Source: UBA6170 sp942491385
GTDB lineage: Bacteria > Chloroflexota > Anaerolineae > Anaerolineales > Anaerolineaceae
Length of the DNA stretch: 64,000 bases
Reading direction: 5' to 3'
NCBI GenBank assembly: GCA_942491385.1
Contig: CALOAF010000002.1
Location: forward strand, 372,001 to 436,000
In this document: positions 45,343 through 52,961 of the stretch, piece after piece
How the letters are laid out: each line of letters starts with the position of its first letter
Position numbering within the stretch: the first letter of the stretch is position 1
The notes under the pieces: generated by a model
Told to the model about the DNA's origin: nothing
Database searches by the model: none
Seen by the model: the letters and a program-made list of their open reading frames with translations, nothing else
Translations under genes and position numbers: made by a program

Positions 45343-46251
45343 ATGGCAGGAAAAAGAAAAAAATCTGTTGACGACATGACAATTCAGGAATTGCGTCAGA
45401 TTATCATCGAAAAGCAGCGAGCGGCAAGATCACGTCAACCTTCCCAATATCGCCGATCAAAACGCATGATCAATATAGAACCTGAAGAAACTCCAGGTTT
45501 ATTATCTGAGGATGTATCCCAATCCGATGAGGATTTGGAATCTTATTTACCAGAACGCAAACCCCGACGCACTTTTTTTGACCGGGTATTGGTTGGTATC
45601 GAGGTCATTGCCGTACTCGGTTTGCTTATTATCTTCCTCAATATATTTGGGCTATTACGAAATCTTAATCAGGAAGCAATTGTGGCCATGACCCTGCCAA
45701 CACTGACCCCAACTGCCATTATGCAAGCTGTGGTATTGCCTTCCGGGCATACACCGCCCACAGACCCCGGCGGTGTACGCTTCAATGAGTCTGAAATCCC
45801 AGAGCATTTGCGTGCTCATGTTCAGGCGCTGGCCAGCCTGCCTCTCCCCACTTCCAGTCCGGAACAGGCCATTCGGATACGCATCCCGGCAATTTCAGTC
45901 GACGCTCCAGTCGTCATGGGTGATGGTGATGAACAACTCAAAAAAGGCGTGGGGCAATATATTCATTCCCCCAATCCTGGACAAAATGGAAATCTGGTTC
46001 TTTCTGCGCATAATGATGTCTTTGGTGAAATCTTCCGGGATCTGGATCAACTCCAATCGGGTGATGAGGTAATTGTTTACACAAACCAACGAGCCTACAC
46101 CTATGTCGTTCAACAACAGCAAATCGTCGGTCCCCTGCAGGTTGAAGTAATGGCTTCCACAAATGATCCGGTAGTCACCTTGATTTCCTGTTACCCCTAC
46201 ATGGTAGATACGCATCGTATGGTGATTACAGCGACTCTGCTCAACCAATAA
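45343..46251 (+). CDS. Sortase
   Basis: Protein of 302 residues. A polar, basic N-terminal ~85 residues precede one membrane helix (about 88-107) and a linker. The sortase barrel starts near 183 (IRIPAISVDAPVVMG). The catalytic triad is visible: His in LVLSAHND, Cys in TLISCYPYMVDTHR and Arg at the end of that motif. It cuts and links exported proteins to an envelope acceptor. No substrate with a clear sorting signal is adjacent; the small membrane protein downstream is too short. AAAAGGAT precedes the ATG. Confidence 0.88.
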   Translation: MAGKRKKSVDDMTIQELRQIIIEKQRAARSRQPSQYRRSKRMINIEPEETPGLLSEDVSQSDEDLESYLPERKPRRTFFDRVLVGIEVIAVLGLLIIFLNIFGLLRNLNQEAIVAMTLPTLTPTAIMQAVVLPSGHTPPTDPGGVRFNESEIPEHLRAHVQALASLPLPTSSPEQAIRIRIPAISVDAPVVMGDGDEQLKKGVGQYIHSPNPGQNGNLVLSAHNDVFGEIFRDLDQLQSGDEVIVYTNQRAYTYVVQQQQIVGPLQVEVMASTNDPVVTLISCYPYMVDTHRMVITATLLNQ

Positions 46252-46326
46252 TCTCAAAAACGTGGTATAAATAGAGGCGCAAATTTTTATAAAAAAATTG
46301 ATAAATCTGGTTGAGGAGAGACTCCT

Positions 46327-46533
46327 ATGGCAAAAAAACAATACCGGAAAGTAAAAACAACTACTTCAAAAACTAACATGGCAGAAACTGTTATGAACAG
46401 CCCCAGAGCTCGTTTATCAAGCACTGATTTTAATCCTGATTACACGTATGTGAAGCAAGACCTGAAAAGAATTGGCATTCTGGCTGTCAGTTTCATCGGT
46501 GTTTTGCTTGTTTTAACCTTTTTCTTACGATAG
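46327..46533 (+). CDS. Small single-pass membrane protein of unknown function
   Basis: Protein of 68 residues: a basic, Thr/Ser-rich N-terminus and one C-terminal membrane helix (IGILAVSFIGVLLVLTFFLR). No family is recognised. The ribosome site is unusual: AGGAG at 46314-46318 is followed by AGA and then CTCCT up to the ATG, so the site can pair with the bases right before the start codon. It lies 75 bp after the sortase gene and ends at a terminator. Confidence 0.65.
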   Translation: MAKKQYRKVKTTTSKTNMAETVMNSPRARLSSTDFNPDYTYVKQDLKRIGILAVSFIGVLLVLTFFLR

Positions 46534-46558
46534 ATTAACCCTTCAATCCAATGAAACC

Positions 46559-46589
46559 TAAGCATTGTCTTCGATACAATGCTTTTTTT
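46559..46589 (+). terminator. Rho-independent terminator after the small membrane protein gene
   Basis: AAGCATTGT at 46560-46568 pairs with ACAATGCTT at 46575-46583, followed by a T-run. Confidence 0.9.
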
Positions 46590-46626
46590 ATTTAATCACT
46601 TGAAATTTGGTTGAAGTATGATATAC

Positions 46627-46640
46627 TGGACTAAAGTCCA
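46627..46640 (+). promoter_or_regulatory. Palindromic operator candidate of the regulator-transporter operon
   Basis: TGGACTAAAGTCCA is a perfect 14-bp palindrome, flanked on both sides by ATATAC, 18 bp before the ATG at 46658. It probably overlaps the promoter and may bind the encoded IclR-type protein. Confidence 0.6.
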
Positions 46641-46657
46641 ATATACAGTACTTCACT

Positions 46658-47785
46658 ATGAAAAAAGAACCCCTATCCTCCACCATTGAAAGAACTTTGT
46701 CTCTCCTGGAAACTTTCATCCAACATCCAGAGGGACTAAGTCCTCAGGAAATTCTGGAGCAGACCAACATCTCTCGCAGTACGCTCTTTACATTACTCAA
46801 AGAGTTAAAAGAAATCGGCTACCTTGATCAATCGGAAACGCGTGGACGCTATGTTGCCGGTCCGCGCCTGTTAGCGTGGTCCGGTTCAAATTCACCATCT
46901 TACCAAACCCTCATCAATGTTTTTCAACAGGAAATACACAATAAAAAAATTTCCGAAACACTTGCAATGGCAGTTCCAGGGCCACAAGGTATCTTGTTAT
47001 TGGATCAAAAAGAACCTGATCAAATCATCCGGGCTGTCTATTCGGTCGGCGAACCACTTGCAAATAACTCGGCTGCCCATGCTATTCTTACCGCACCTTA
47101 CCAGGAACAGGTAATCCAATGTGGTTATAGCCTGGGGGACCATCAGGATTTTCTTGAAATTGCGCTTCCCATCTGTGCTGATGGCATCAAACCTATCGCC
47201 GGATTATTGTTCGCAGTGCCAAAATATCGCTGGTCAAAAGAAAATTTGCTACATGATTGGCTCACAGAATTAAGGGCAATGGCTGCGCGCATGTCATACA
47301 GGCTAGGAGCTTTACAATACAGTCCTTATCATCAGGAACAAAACGATTCCTTCCAACCTACAACCAGCATGAATGATTCTCAAATAACACAATTCTTGCT
47401 GGGTCCCTGGACAGCCCGTCTGGCTTGCATTCGACCGGACGGTCATCCGCATGTTATCCCTGTCTGGCAGGAGTGGGATGGGAAAAATTTCAGTATTCTC
47501 GCCTGGCACGGCAGCCAATGGGTCGAATATATTCGCAGAAATCCTCAGGTTTCCCTGACAGTGGATGAGCCCTGGGCTCCTTATCGACGCATCACGATGC
47601 GTGGTGTTGCCAAAGAAGCCTTTAATATGGATATGGGTGCCCGAACAACCTTGCTGAGTAAATTATCCAAACGATATCTGGGACAGGATACGCCGCAACG
47701 TTTCATCAACCAGGTGGAAACCGTTTTTACAATCAATCCAGACACGCTGCGGGGGTGGATGGGGTTAGCAGCAGAAAAGAATTAA
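46658..47785 (+). CDS. IclR-type HTH regulator fused to an FMN-binding split-barrel domain
   Basis: Protein of 375 residues. Residues ~8-70 are an IclR winged helix (SSTIERTLSLLETFIQHPEG, ILEQTNISRSTLFTLLKELK). Residues ~80-215 follow the IclR effector domain loosely, with SVGEPLANNSAAHAIL and the EIALPICADG region. Residues ~240-370 are a pyridoxamine-phosphate-oxidase-like split barrel (FLLGPWTARLACIRPDGHPHVIPVW, VEYIRRNPQVSLTVDEP). Such barrels bind FMN, F420 or haem. The fusion suggests a repressor whose state depends on a flavin-like cofactor or its substrate. The ABC importer genes start 2 bp after its stop. Confidence 0.8.
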   Translation: MKKEPLSSTIERTLSLLETFIQHPEGLSPQEILEQTNISRSTLFTLLKELKEIGYLDQSETRGRYVAGPRLLAWSGSNSPSYQTLINVFQQEIHNKKISETLAMAVPGPQGILLLDQKEPDQIIRAVYSVGEPLANNSAAHAILTAPYQEQVIQCGYSLGDHQDFLEIALPICADGIKPIAGLLFAVPKYRWSKENLLHDWLTELRAMAARMSYRLGALQYSPYHQEQNDSFQPTTSMNDSQITQFLLGPWTARLACIRPDGHPHVIPVWQEWDGKNFSILAWHGSQWVEYIRRNPQVSLTVDEPWAPYRRITMRGVAKEAFNMDMGARTTLLSKLSKRYLGQDTPQRFINQVETVFTINPDTLRGWMGLAAEKN

Positions 47786-47786
47786 G

Positions 47787-48542
47787 ATGCAGATTTCAAT
47801 ACAGTCACTCTCCCATCAATACTTCAACGGCAAAACCACCCATGCGCTGGAAGATATTCATTTGGATATAGGGAAAAAACAGTTTGTCGCTTTAATCGGC
47901 CCCAGTGGTTGTGGAAAATCGACCCTGATACGATTAATCGCTCATCTGATTACCCCTTCTCAGGGAGAAATCAGTATAGGAAATGTCGATCCAAAACAAG
48001 CTATCGTAAACGGTCAGATTGCCTGGATGGCACAGAGCCCGGCTTTGTTGCCGTGGCTAACCGTGGAAGGGAATCTACGCCTGGCGGAGCGATTTCAAAA
48101 AGGGAAAGGCAAACCAACATTAAGTGTTGAGCAAGTGCTGGAACGGGTCGGGCTGGCAGACGCAGCCGAACAGCATCCTTATGCGCTTTCGGGGGGTATG
48201 CAGCAAAGATTGGCATTGGCACGATTATTACTGCAGGATGCTCCAATCTGGCTGATGGATGAACCTTTCGCAGCTCTGGATGAATTAACTCGGGAACGCC
48301 TGACGGATGAATTATTCTCACTATGGAAAGATTTTTCTCCCACCGTTTTATGGATTACACACAACATCCATGAAGCCATTAAATTATCTGACCGAATCGT
48401 CGTTTTTTCCGAAAAACCAGGCACCATCGTGGCAGATATACCCAACACAATCCCTCATCCGCGTGTAGAAAGCAATCCGGATTTTCAGGAACTTTTAACC
48501 CGTTTACGCTATGTCCTCCACCAAGATGCGAACGGTCGTTGA
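47787..48542 (+). CDS. ABC importer ATPase (nitrate/taurine/thiamine-precursor type)
   Basis: Protein of 251 residues with Walker A GPSGCGKSTL, Q-loop, signature ALSGGMQQRLALARL and Walker B IWLMDEPFAALD, then H-loop WITHNIHEA. It belongs to the SsuB/TauB/ThiZ group. The gene starts 2 bp after the regulator's stop and its stop is 7 bp before the permease ATG. It powers uptake of the ligand delivered by the 49334 protein. Confidence 0.9.
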   Translation: MQISIQSLSHQYFNGKTTHALEDIHLDIGKKQFVALIGPSGCGKSTLIRLIAHLITPSQGEISIGNVDPKQAIVNGQIAWMAQSPALLPWLTVEGNLRLAERFQKGKGKPTLSVEQVLERVGLADAAEQHPYALSGGMQQRLALARLLLQDAPIWLMDEPFAALDELTRERLTDELFSLWKDFSPTVLWITHNIHEAIKLSDRIVVFSEKPGTIVADIPNTIPHPRVESNPDFQELLTRLRYVLHQDANGR

Positions 48543-48548
48543 GATACA

Positions 48549-49319
48549 ATGCAGCTCCATAAATCCCATAAAACATTGCTGATCACGCTAAGTATTGTGC
48601 TGGTATTTTTTAGTGGCTGGGAATTAGGTGTTTTATTAACCGACACGCCCGTTTATCTTTTGCCAGCCCCATCCCGGATCATACAGACGCTCTTTTCCCA
48701 TCCGGAAACCTTCACCCAGGCAACCGTCTTAACCCTGGGAGAAGCCCTGACCGGTCTGCTGATTGGCGTTCTGGCAGGAATCCTCCTGGCAACCATATTG
48801 ACGCTCCTGCCCGGCATTGAAGATGGTGTCATGACCCTGGCAATCTTGATCAAATCCACCCCAATGGTAGCGATTGCACCGTTATTAACGTTATGGTTGG
48901 GTTTTGGCGTCCTACCTAAGATCATCATCACTGCTTTGATGAGCTTTTTTCCGGTATTGATCAATGTTCTGAGCGGAATGCAACGCGTGGACCCGGCACT
49001 GCACGATTTATTCAAGTCCTGGAATGCCAGCCGCTGGGAAATTTTCCGTTATTTGCGTGCTCCGTCTGCCATCCCTTATTTGTTTACCGCCTTAAAAATA
49101 ACAGGCCCACTTTCTTTGATTGGGGCTGTTGTGGCAGAGTGGACAGGGGCCTCCGGTGGATTAGGGCGAACCATGTGGCTTGCGTACACGAATTTAAATT
49201 TACCATTTCTATTCGCTGCTATTTTTATTCTGGCTGCCTCCGGAATGCTGATCTACCGCATCACTACCTGGGCAGAAGCAAAAGCAGTATTCTGGCAACC
49301 AGCACAAACAAATTCTTAA
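48549..49319 (+). CDS. ABC importer permease (SsuC/ThiX-type)
   Basis: Protein of 256 residues with six membrane helices. The coupling-helix motif is FPVLINVLSGMQRVDPALHD, followed by EIFRYLRAPSAIPYLFTALK. The region ILIKSTPMVAIAPLLTLWLG is typical of the SsuC/TauC/ThiX group. It pairs with the ATPase before it and the binding protein after it. Confidence 0.9.
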   Translation: MQLHKSHKTLLITLSIVLVFFSGWELGVLLTDTPVYLLPAPSRIIQTLFSHPETFTQATVLTLGEALTGLLIGVLAGILLATILTLLPGIEDGVMTLAILIKSTPMVAIAPLLTLWLGFGVLPKIIITALMSFFPVLINVLSGMQRVDPALHDLFKSWNASRWEIFRYLRAPSAIPYLFTALKITGPLSLIGAVVAEWTGASGGLGRTMWLAYTNLNLPFLFAAIFILAASGMLIYRITTWAEAKAVFWQPAQTNS

Positions 49320-49333
49320 TTTCAGGAGATTCT

Positions 49334-50338
49334 ATGTTTCACCGTTTATCAGCCCTGATGACTGTCCTCATCCTTTTTTTACTGTCCGCTTGCACCCCTT
49401 TGAGCCCGACAACCAGCCCCACATCTCTACCCGACTTGGATCACATGACCTTTATGGCAGGCTATAAACCACAGGCAAATTTGCCGTTTGTAGGCGTATA
49501 CGTCGCTCAGGAAAAGGGCTTCTTTACTGAGAGAAATTTGGATGTTTCCATCGAGCATTCCCCGGGATCGGGACAACACTTGCAACTGGTTGCCCAGGGA
49601 AAAGTTCAGGTCACCACCCAGGATGCTGCAATTTTGATCAAACGCCGCTCAGATCCGGGCTTGCCATTGGTGTCTTTCGGTTTGATCGGTCAAAGTGGGC
49701 AACAGGCTTTTGCTTCCCTGAAAAGCAGCGGATTCACATCCCCCAAAGATTGGGAAAACCATATTGTTGGCTTTAAAGGCACACCCCCACCTGAGTTGTT
49801 CGCCTTAATCAAAGCTGCCGGGGCGGACATCAATAAAATCGAATTGGTGAACGTTGGCTTCGACCCCCGTATCCTGACCGAAGGAAAAGTGGATGTCTAT
49901 CCGGTTTATAAATCCAATGAGCCTTTTATGATGCAACAATGGGGTTATGAGATTGATCTGTGGGATACAGAAGCCTATGGAATACCTTCCCTCGGATTGA
50001 CATATGTGACCAGTGAAGAAACATTGGCGACCCAATCAGACGTGCTTAGTCGATTCCTGGATGCTGCCCTGGAAGGGATTTTATACGCCGAAAAAAATCC
50101 CGCTGAAGCAGTCGAATTTGTCTTGAAGTATGCTGGTCCAGAGACTGATCGAGAGCATATGCGCTTTATGTTGGATGCCGAGTTGAAAGATCTGCATAGT
50201 TCTATCACAGACGATAATACAATCGGATGGCATGATCTGGCGCAATGGCAGGCATTAGCTGATCTATTGGTTGAGTACGAGACCATGCAACCCATTGACA
50301 TCAGCAAGGCTTTCACCAATGAGTTGCTGAAAAAATAA
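49334..50338 (+). CDS. NMT1/THI5-type substrate-binding lipoprotein
   Basis: Protein of 334 residues, started at the ATG at 49334 with CAGGAGA upstream. The signal ends LLSAC with a Thr/Ser/Pro linker. The binding domain has GYKPQANLPFVGVYVAQEKG and the segment NLDVSIEHSPGSGQHLQLV. Later come GFKGTPPPELFALIKAAGAD and VDVYPVYKSNEPFM. This pattern is of the THI5/NMT1 superfamily that binds hydroxymethylpyrimidine, formylaminopyrimidine, riboflavin-like or related ligands. ThiY would be the closest guess. No thiamine riboswitch is seen upstream of the operon, so the ligand remains open; a flavin would fit the regulator's split barrel. Confidence 0.85.
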   Translation: MFHRLSALMTVLILFLLSACTPLSPTTSPTSLPDLDHMTFMAGYKPQANLPFVGVYVAQEKGFFTERNLDVSIEHSPGSGQHLQLVAQGKVQVTTQDAAILIKRRSDPGLPLVSFGLIGQSGQQAFASLKSSGFTSPKDWENHIVGFKGTPPPELFALIKAAGADINKIELVNVGFDPRILTEGKVDVYPVYKSNEPFMMQQWGYEIDLWDTEAYGIPSLGLTYVTSEETLATQSDVLSRFLDAALEGILYAEKNPAEAVEFVLKYAGPETDREHMRFMLDAELKDLHSSITDDNTIGWHDLAQWQALADLLVEYETMQPIDISKAFTNELLKK

Positions 50339-50394
50339 GTGTTGAGGGTATACTAAAATACACCTATACCATATAGAACAGCGAGAAAAAACCC

Positions 50395-51117
50395 ATGACA
50401 GCTTTGCTTTACCAAAAAGATAGTTATTTACAGGAATTTAATGCCATTGTAGCAGCCATTGACCCTGAAACTCAGGCGATCTGCCTGGATCAGACTGCTT
50501 TTTATCCGGGTGGCGGCGGCCAGCCCCACGATACCGGCTCCATCAGCTGGGATGACGCGACCTTTGATGTTATCCGGGTTAAAAAAATTGGCAATCAGGT
50601 CTGGCATACATTTCATCCAGAGGTGACTCTCCCACAGCCGGGCACAAAGTTGAGTGCCAAAGTGAATTGGGAACGCCGCTACCAACTGATGCGCACACAT
50701 TCCGCCATGCATGTCCTCTGTGGTGTTGTTTTTCGTGATTACGGCGCTCTGGTTACCGGCGGAAATATGGACCCCCTGGAAGGACGCATGGATTTCGAAT
50801 TTGAGACACTCACCAAAGACCTGGTCAAAGTGATTGAAGATACGGTTAACACAGAAATTCAAACAGATCATCCCATCCGCGTGCAGATCCTGCCCCGGGA
50901 AGAAGCTTTTCAGATCCCCGATTTGATCCGCACAAAAATCAACCTATTACCGGAAGGTATTAACGAAATTCGTACCATAGAGATTCTCGGGCTTGACCTG
51001 CAGGCAGATGGAGGTACACACGTGCATTCCACCGCAGAAATCGGGAAAGCTCAGATTGTGGATTACAAATCCAAAGGCAAAATCAACAAGCGCATTTATC
51101 TGAAGTTAGCCTCCTGA
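50395..51117 (+). CDS. alaX: AlaX-type alanyl-tRNA editing protein
   Basis: Protein of 240 residues, AlaX-M type: an N-terminal beta domain with QTAFYPGGGGQPHDTG and the editing domain with MRTHSAMHVLCG (HxxxH). GTHVHSTAEIG follows with the third His. The usual CGGTH is ADGGTH here, so one of the four zinc ligands is Asp rather than Cys. It hydrolyses Ser- or Gly-tRNA(Ala) in trans. It is 12 bp before a prolyl-tRNA-synthetase-like gene, in an operon that makes sense as a translation quality-control pair. Confidence 0.88.
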   Translation: MTALLYQKDSYLQEFNAIVAAIDPETQAICLDQTAFYPGGGGQPHDTGSISWDDATFDVIRVKKIGNQVWHTFHPEVTLPQPGTKLSAKVNWERRYQLMRTHSAMHVLCGVVFRDYGALVTGGNMDPLEGRMDFEFETLTKDLVKVIEDTVNTEIQTDHPIRVQILPREEAFQIPDLIRTKINLLPEGINEIRTIEILGLDLQADGGTHVHSTAEIGKAQIVDYKSKGKINKRIYLKLAS

Positions 51118-51129
51118 GGAAAATTTTCC

Positions 51130-52887
51130 ATGCGATTATCACAGTTTTTCAACCAAACGCTCCGAGAACCTCCTATTGCAACCAACCTGCCTGGAAATCA
51201 GTTTTTACAACGGGCTGGTTATATTCGACAGGCTGGGACAAATCTTTTCAATTTAAATCCATTAGGGTATCGCAGCCTGCAGAAAATGATCAATATTGTC
51301 CGACAGGAGCTTGCTTGCCTGGATGGGCAGGAAATCATTCTTCCTGCTTTGATGACCGGTGATGTGTTGATAAAAAACGCTGGGCTATCAGTTTTGGGTA
51401 TGGAAATACTGGATGTTTCAGAAGCATCCTTTCCACATTTATATGCTGCCAGTTCTTCCCTGTTTCATTTACCAGACTTGATCCAACACACGATTCGGTC
51501 ACACCGCCAATTGCCCCGAACCCTGTATCAAATTCAGACCAAATCGCTGCCTGCCAGACAGAGCCGGGCTGGGTTAATGTCTGCCAGAGCGGTGACCAGG
51601 TTGGAATTATTTTCATTGGATAAAGATCAGGCCGCTGCCACCCAACGAGATCAACAGTTGCTGGAAATGTTTCAGAACATATTAAGGCGCTGTACACTAC
51701 CGGTTGCGATGGTCGCATTTCATTACCCATCACCCTACCCACAATCAGGGCTTGAATTCATTTTCCTTCACTCCCAGGGGGATACTTCCTTACTGCATTG
51801 CCCAGCCTGTGAATATTTGGCCAATCAAACTTCAGCAAAGGCACAAAAACAAATGGAAGCCTCGGAACCGCCAAAACCCCTGGAAAAGGTTCATACCCCG
51901 CACACAAAAACCATCGCTGATCTGGCTCAATTCCTGGATATTCCCGCATCACGAACTGCCAAAGCTGTTTTCATGACGGCAACATTCATTGAGAACGGTG
52001 AAAAGATTGAAAAAGTGGTCATGGCCATCCTGCGGGGAGATATGGAATTAAATGAGACCAAACTTGGGCGTGAGGTCTATGCCTTGTCTATGCGGCCATC
52101 CACGGATGCAGAAATTCGATCCATCGGTGCTGTTCCCGGATTCGCCTCTCCGGTGGGATTAAAGGATGCGCTGATCGTGGTGGATCATTTAATTCCCTTA
52201 ACCAATAATTTAGTCGCCGGGGCGAATGAGGTGGATTATCACTTCAGGAACGTCAACTACGGTCGTGATTTCAAAACACAACGAGTAGCCGATATCACGA
52301 TGGTGAATGCGGGTGATACCTGTCCAAGATGTCAACAACCACTAACCATGCAGACTGGGTTTCTATTGGGTAGGATTACGAATCCCAGCGCTTCTTTATC
52401 AACCAACACCGGCTGTCATTTTCAGGATGAAAACGGGGAACAAAAACCCATTCTGGTTGGGTCAGCATGGCTTGATCTGGAACGTGTCCTGGGAGGGGTG
52501 GCAGAATCAAGGAACGATCCGTATGGTTTAATACTGCCGGTCACACTCAGCCCTTACCAGGTTCATCTGGTGGTGCTGCCTTCGAAAAAATCCAATCAAC
52601 CACTGGAAGTTGCAGAACGCCTGTATCAGGACCTTCAACGAGCGCGCATCGAAGTCTTATATGATGACCGCAATGAGAGTGCTGGCGTGAAGTTCAATGA
52701 TGCCGATTTGTTGGGTATTCCTTTACGCATCACCATCGCTGAAAAGAGCTTATCCGCGGGGCAAATTGAATGCAAACTCCGCCATGAGCAAGTAAAAACT
52801 GCTGTTCCACTGGAGGATGCGCTCACCCACACCATGCACACACTCCTGCGTCTGGAGCGGGAGATCGCTCAATCACTCAAACAATAA
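51130..52887 (+). CDS. Prolyl-tRNA synthetase-like protein with degraded catalytic motifs
   Basis: Protein of 585 residues with the layout of bacterial ProRS: class II core (about 1-235 and 400-475), inserted YbaK/INS editing domain (about 255-395) and anticodon-binding domain (about 480-575, DDRNESAGVKFNDADLLGIP). The core motifs are changed. The PTHEE loop is AASSSLF (106-112). Motif 2 reads QTKSLPARQSRAGLMSARA in place of FRDExRPRxGLxRxREF. The GHIFQLGTKYS segment is lost, and motif 3 GIGVSR is WLDLER. The INS domain keeps its Lys (RTAKAVF) and the GDMELNETK strand. This looks like a paralogue that kept editing and tRNA binding but not aminoacylation. Confidence 0.8.
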   Translation: MRLSQFFNQTLREPPIATNLPGNQFLQRAGYIRQAGTNLFNLNPLGYRSLQKMINIVRQELACLDGQEIILPALMTGDVLIKNAGLSVLGMEILDVSEASFPHLYAASSSLFHLPDLIQHTIRSHRQLPRTLYQIQTKSLPARQSRAGLMSARAVTRLELFSLDKDQAAATQRDQQLLEMFQNILRRCTLPVAMVAFHYPSPYPQSGLEFIFLHSQGDTSLLHCPACEYLANQTSAKAQKQMEASEPPKPLEKVHTPHTKTIADLAQFLDIPASRTAKAVFMTATFIENGEKIEKVVMAILRGDMELNETKLGREVYALSMRPSTDAEIRSIGAVPGFASPVGLKDALIVVDHLIPLTNNLVAGANEVDYHFRNVNYGRDFKTQRVADITMVNAGDTCPRCQQPLTMQTGFLLGRITNPSASLSTNTGCHFQDENGEQKPILVGSAWLDLERVLGGVAESRNDPYGLILPVTLSPYQVHLVVLPSKKSNQPLEVAERLYQDLQRARIEVLYDDRNESAGVKFNDADLLGIPLRITIAEKSLSAGQIECKLRHEQVKTAVPLEDALTHTMHTLLRLEREIAQSLKQ

Positions 52888-52900
52888 CCTACAATTAAAG

Positions 52901-52923
52901 TGACCTGGAGATTTTCCAGGTCA
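52901..52923. terminator. Hairpin between convergent genes, possible terminator
   Basis: TGACCTGGA at 52901-52909 and TCCAGGTCA at 52915-52923 form a perfect 9-bp stem. Only short T-runs follow on either strand, so termination is plausible but weak. Confidence 0.5.
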
Positions 52924-52961
52924 ATTTATCTGATCGCTGATATTAGCTGATCTAAACTCGT

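Noticed and set aside
46258..50395. TPP riboswitch for the NMT1-type transporter
   Set aside because: I searched the leader by eye for the THI-box core (CUGAGA, ACCUGAUC) and did not find it.
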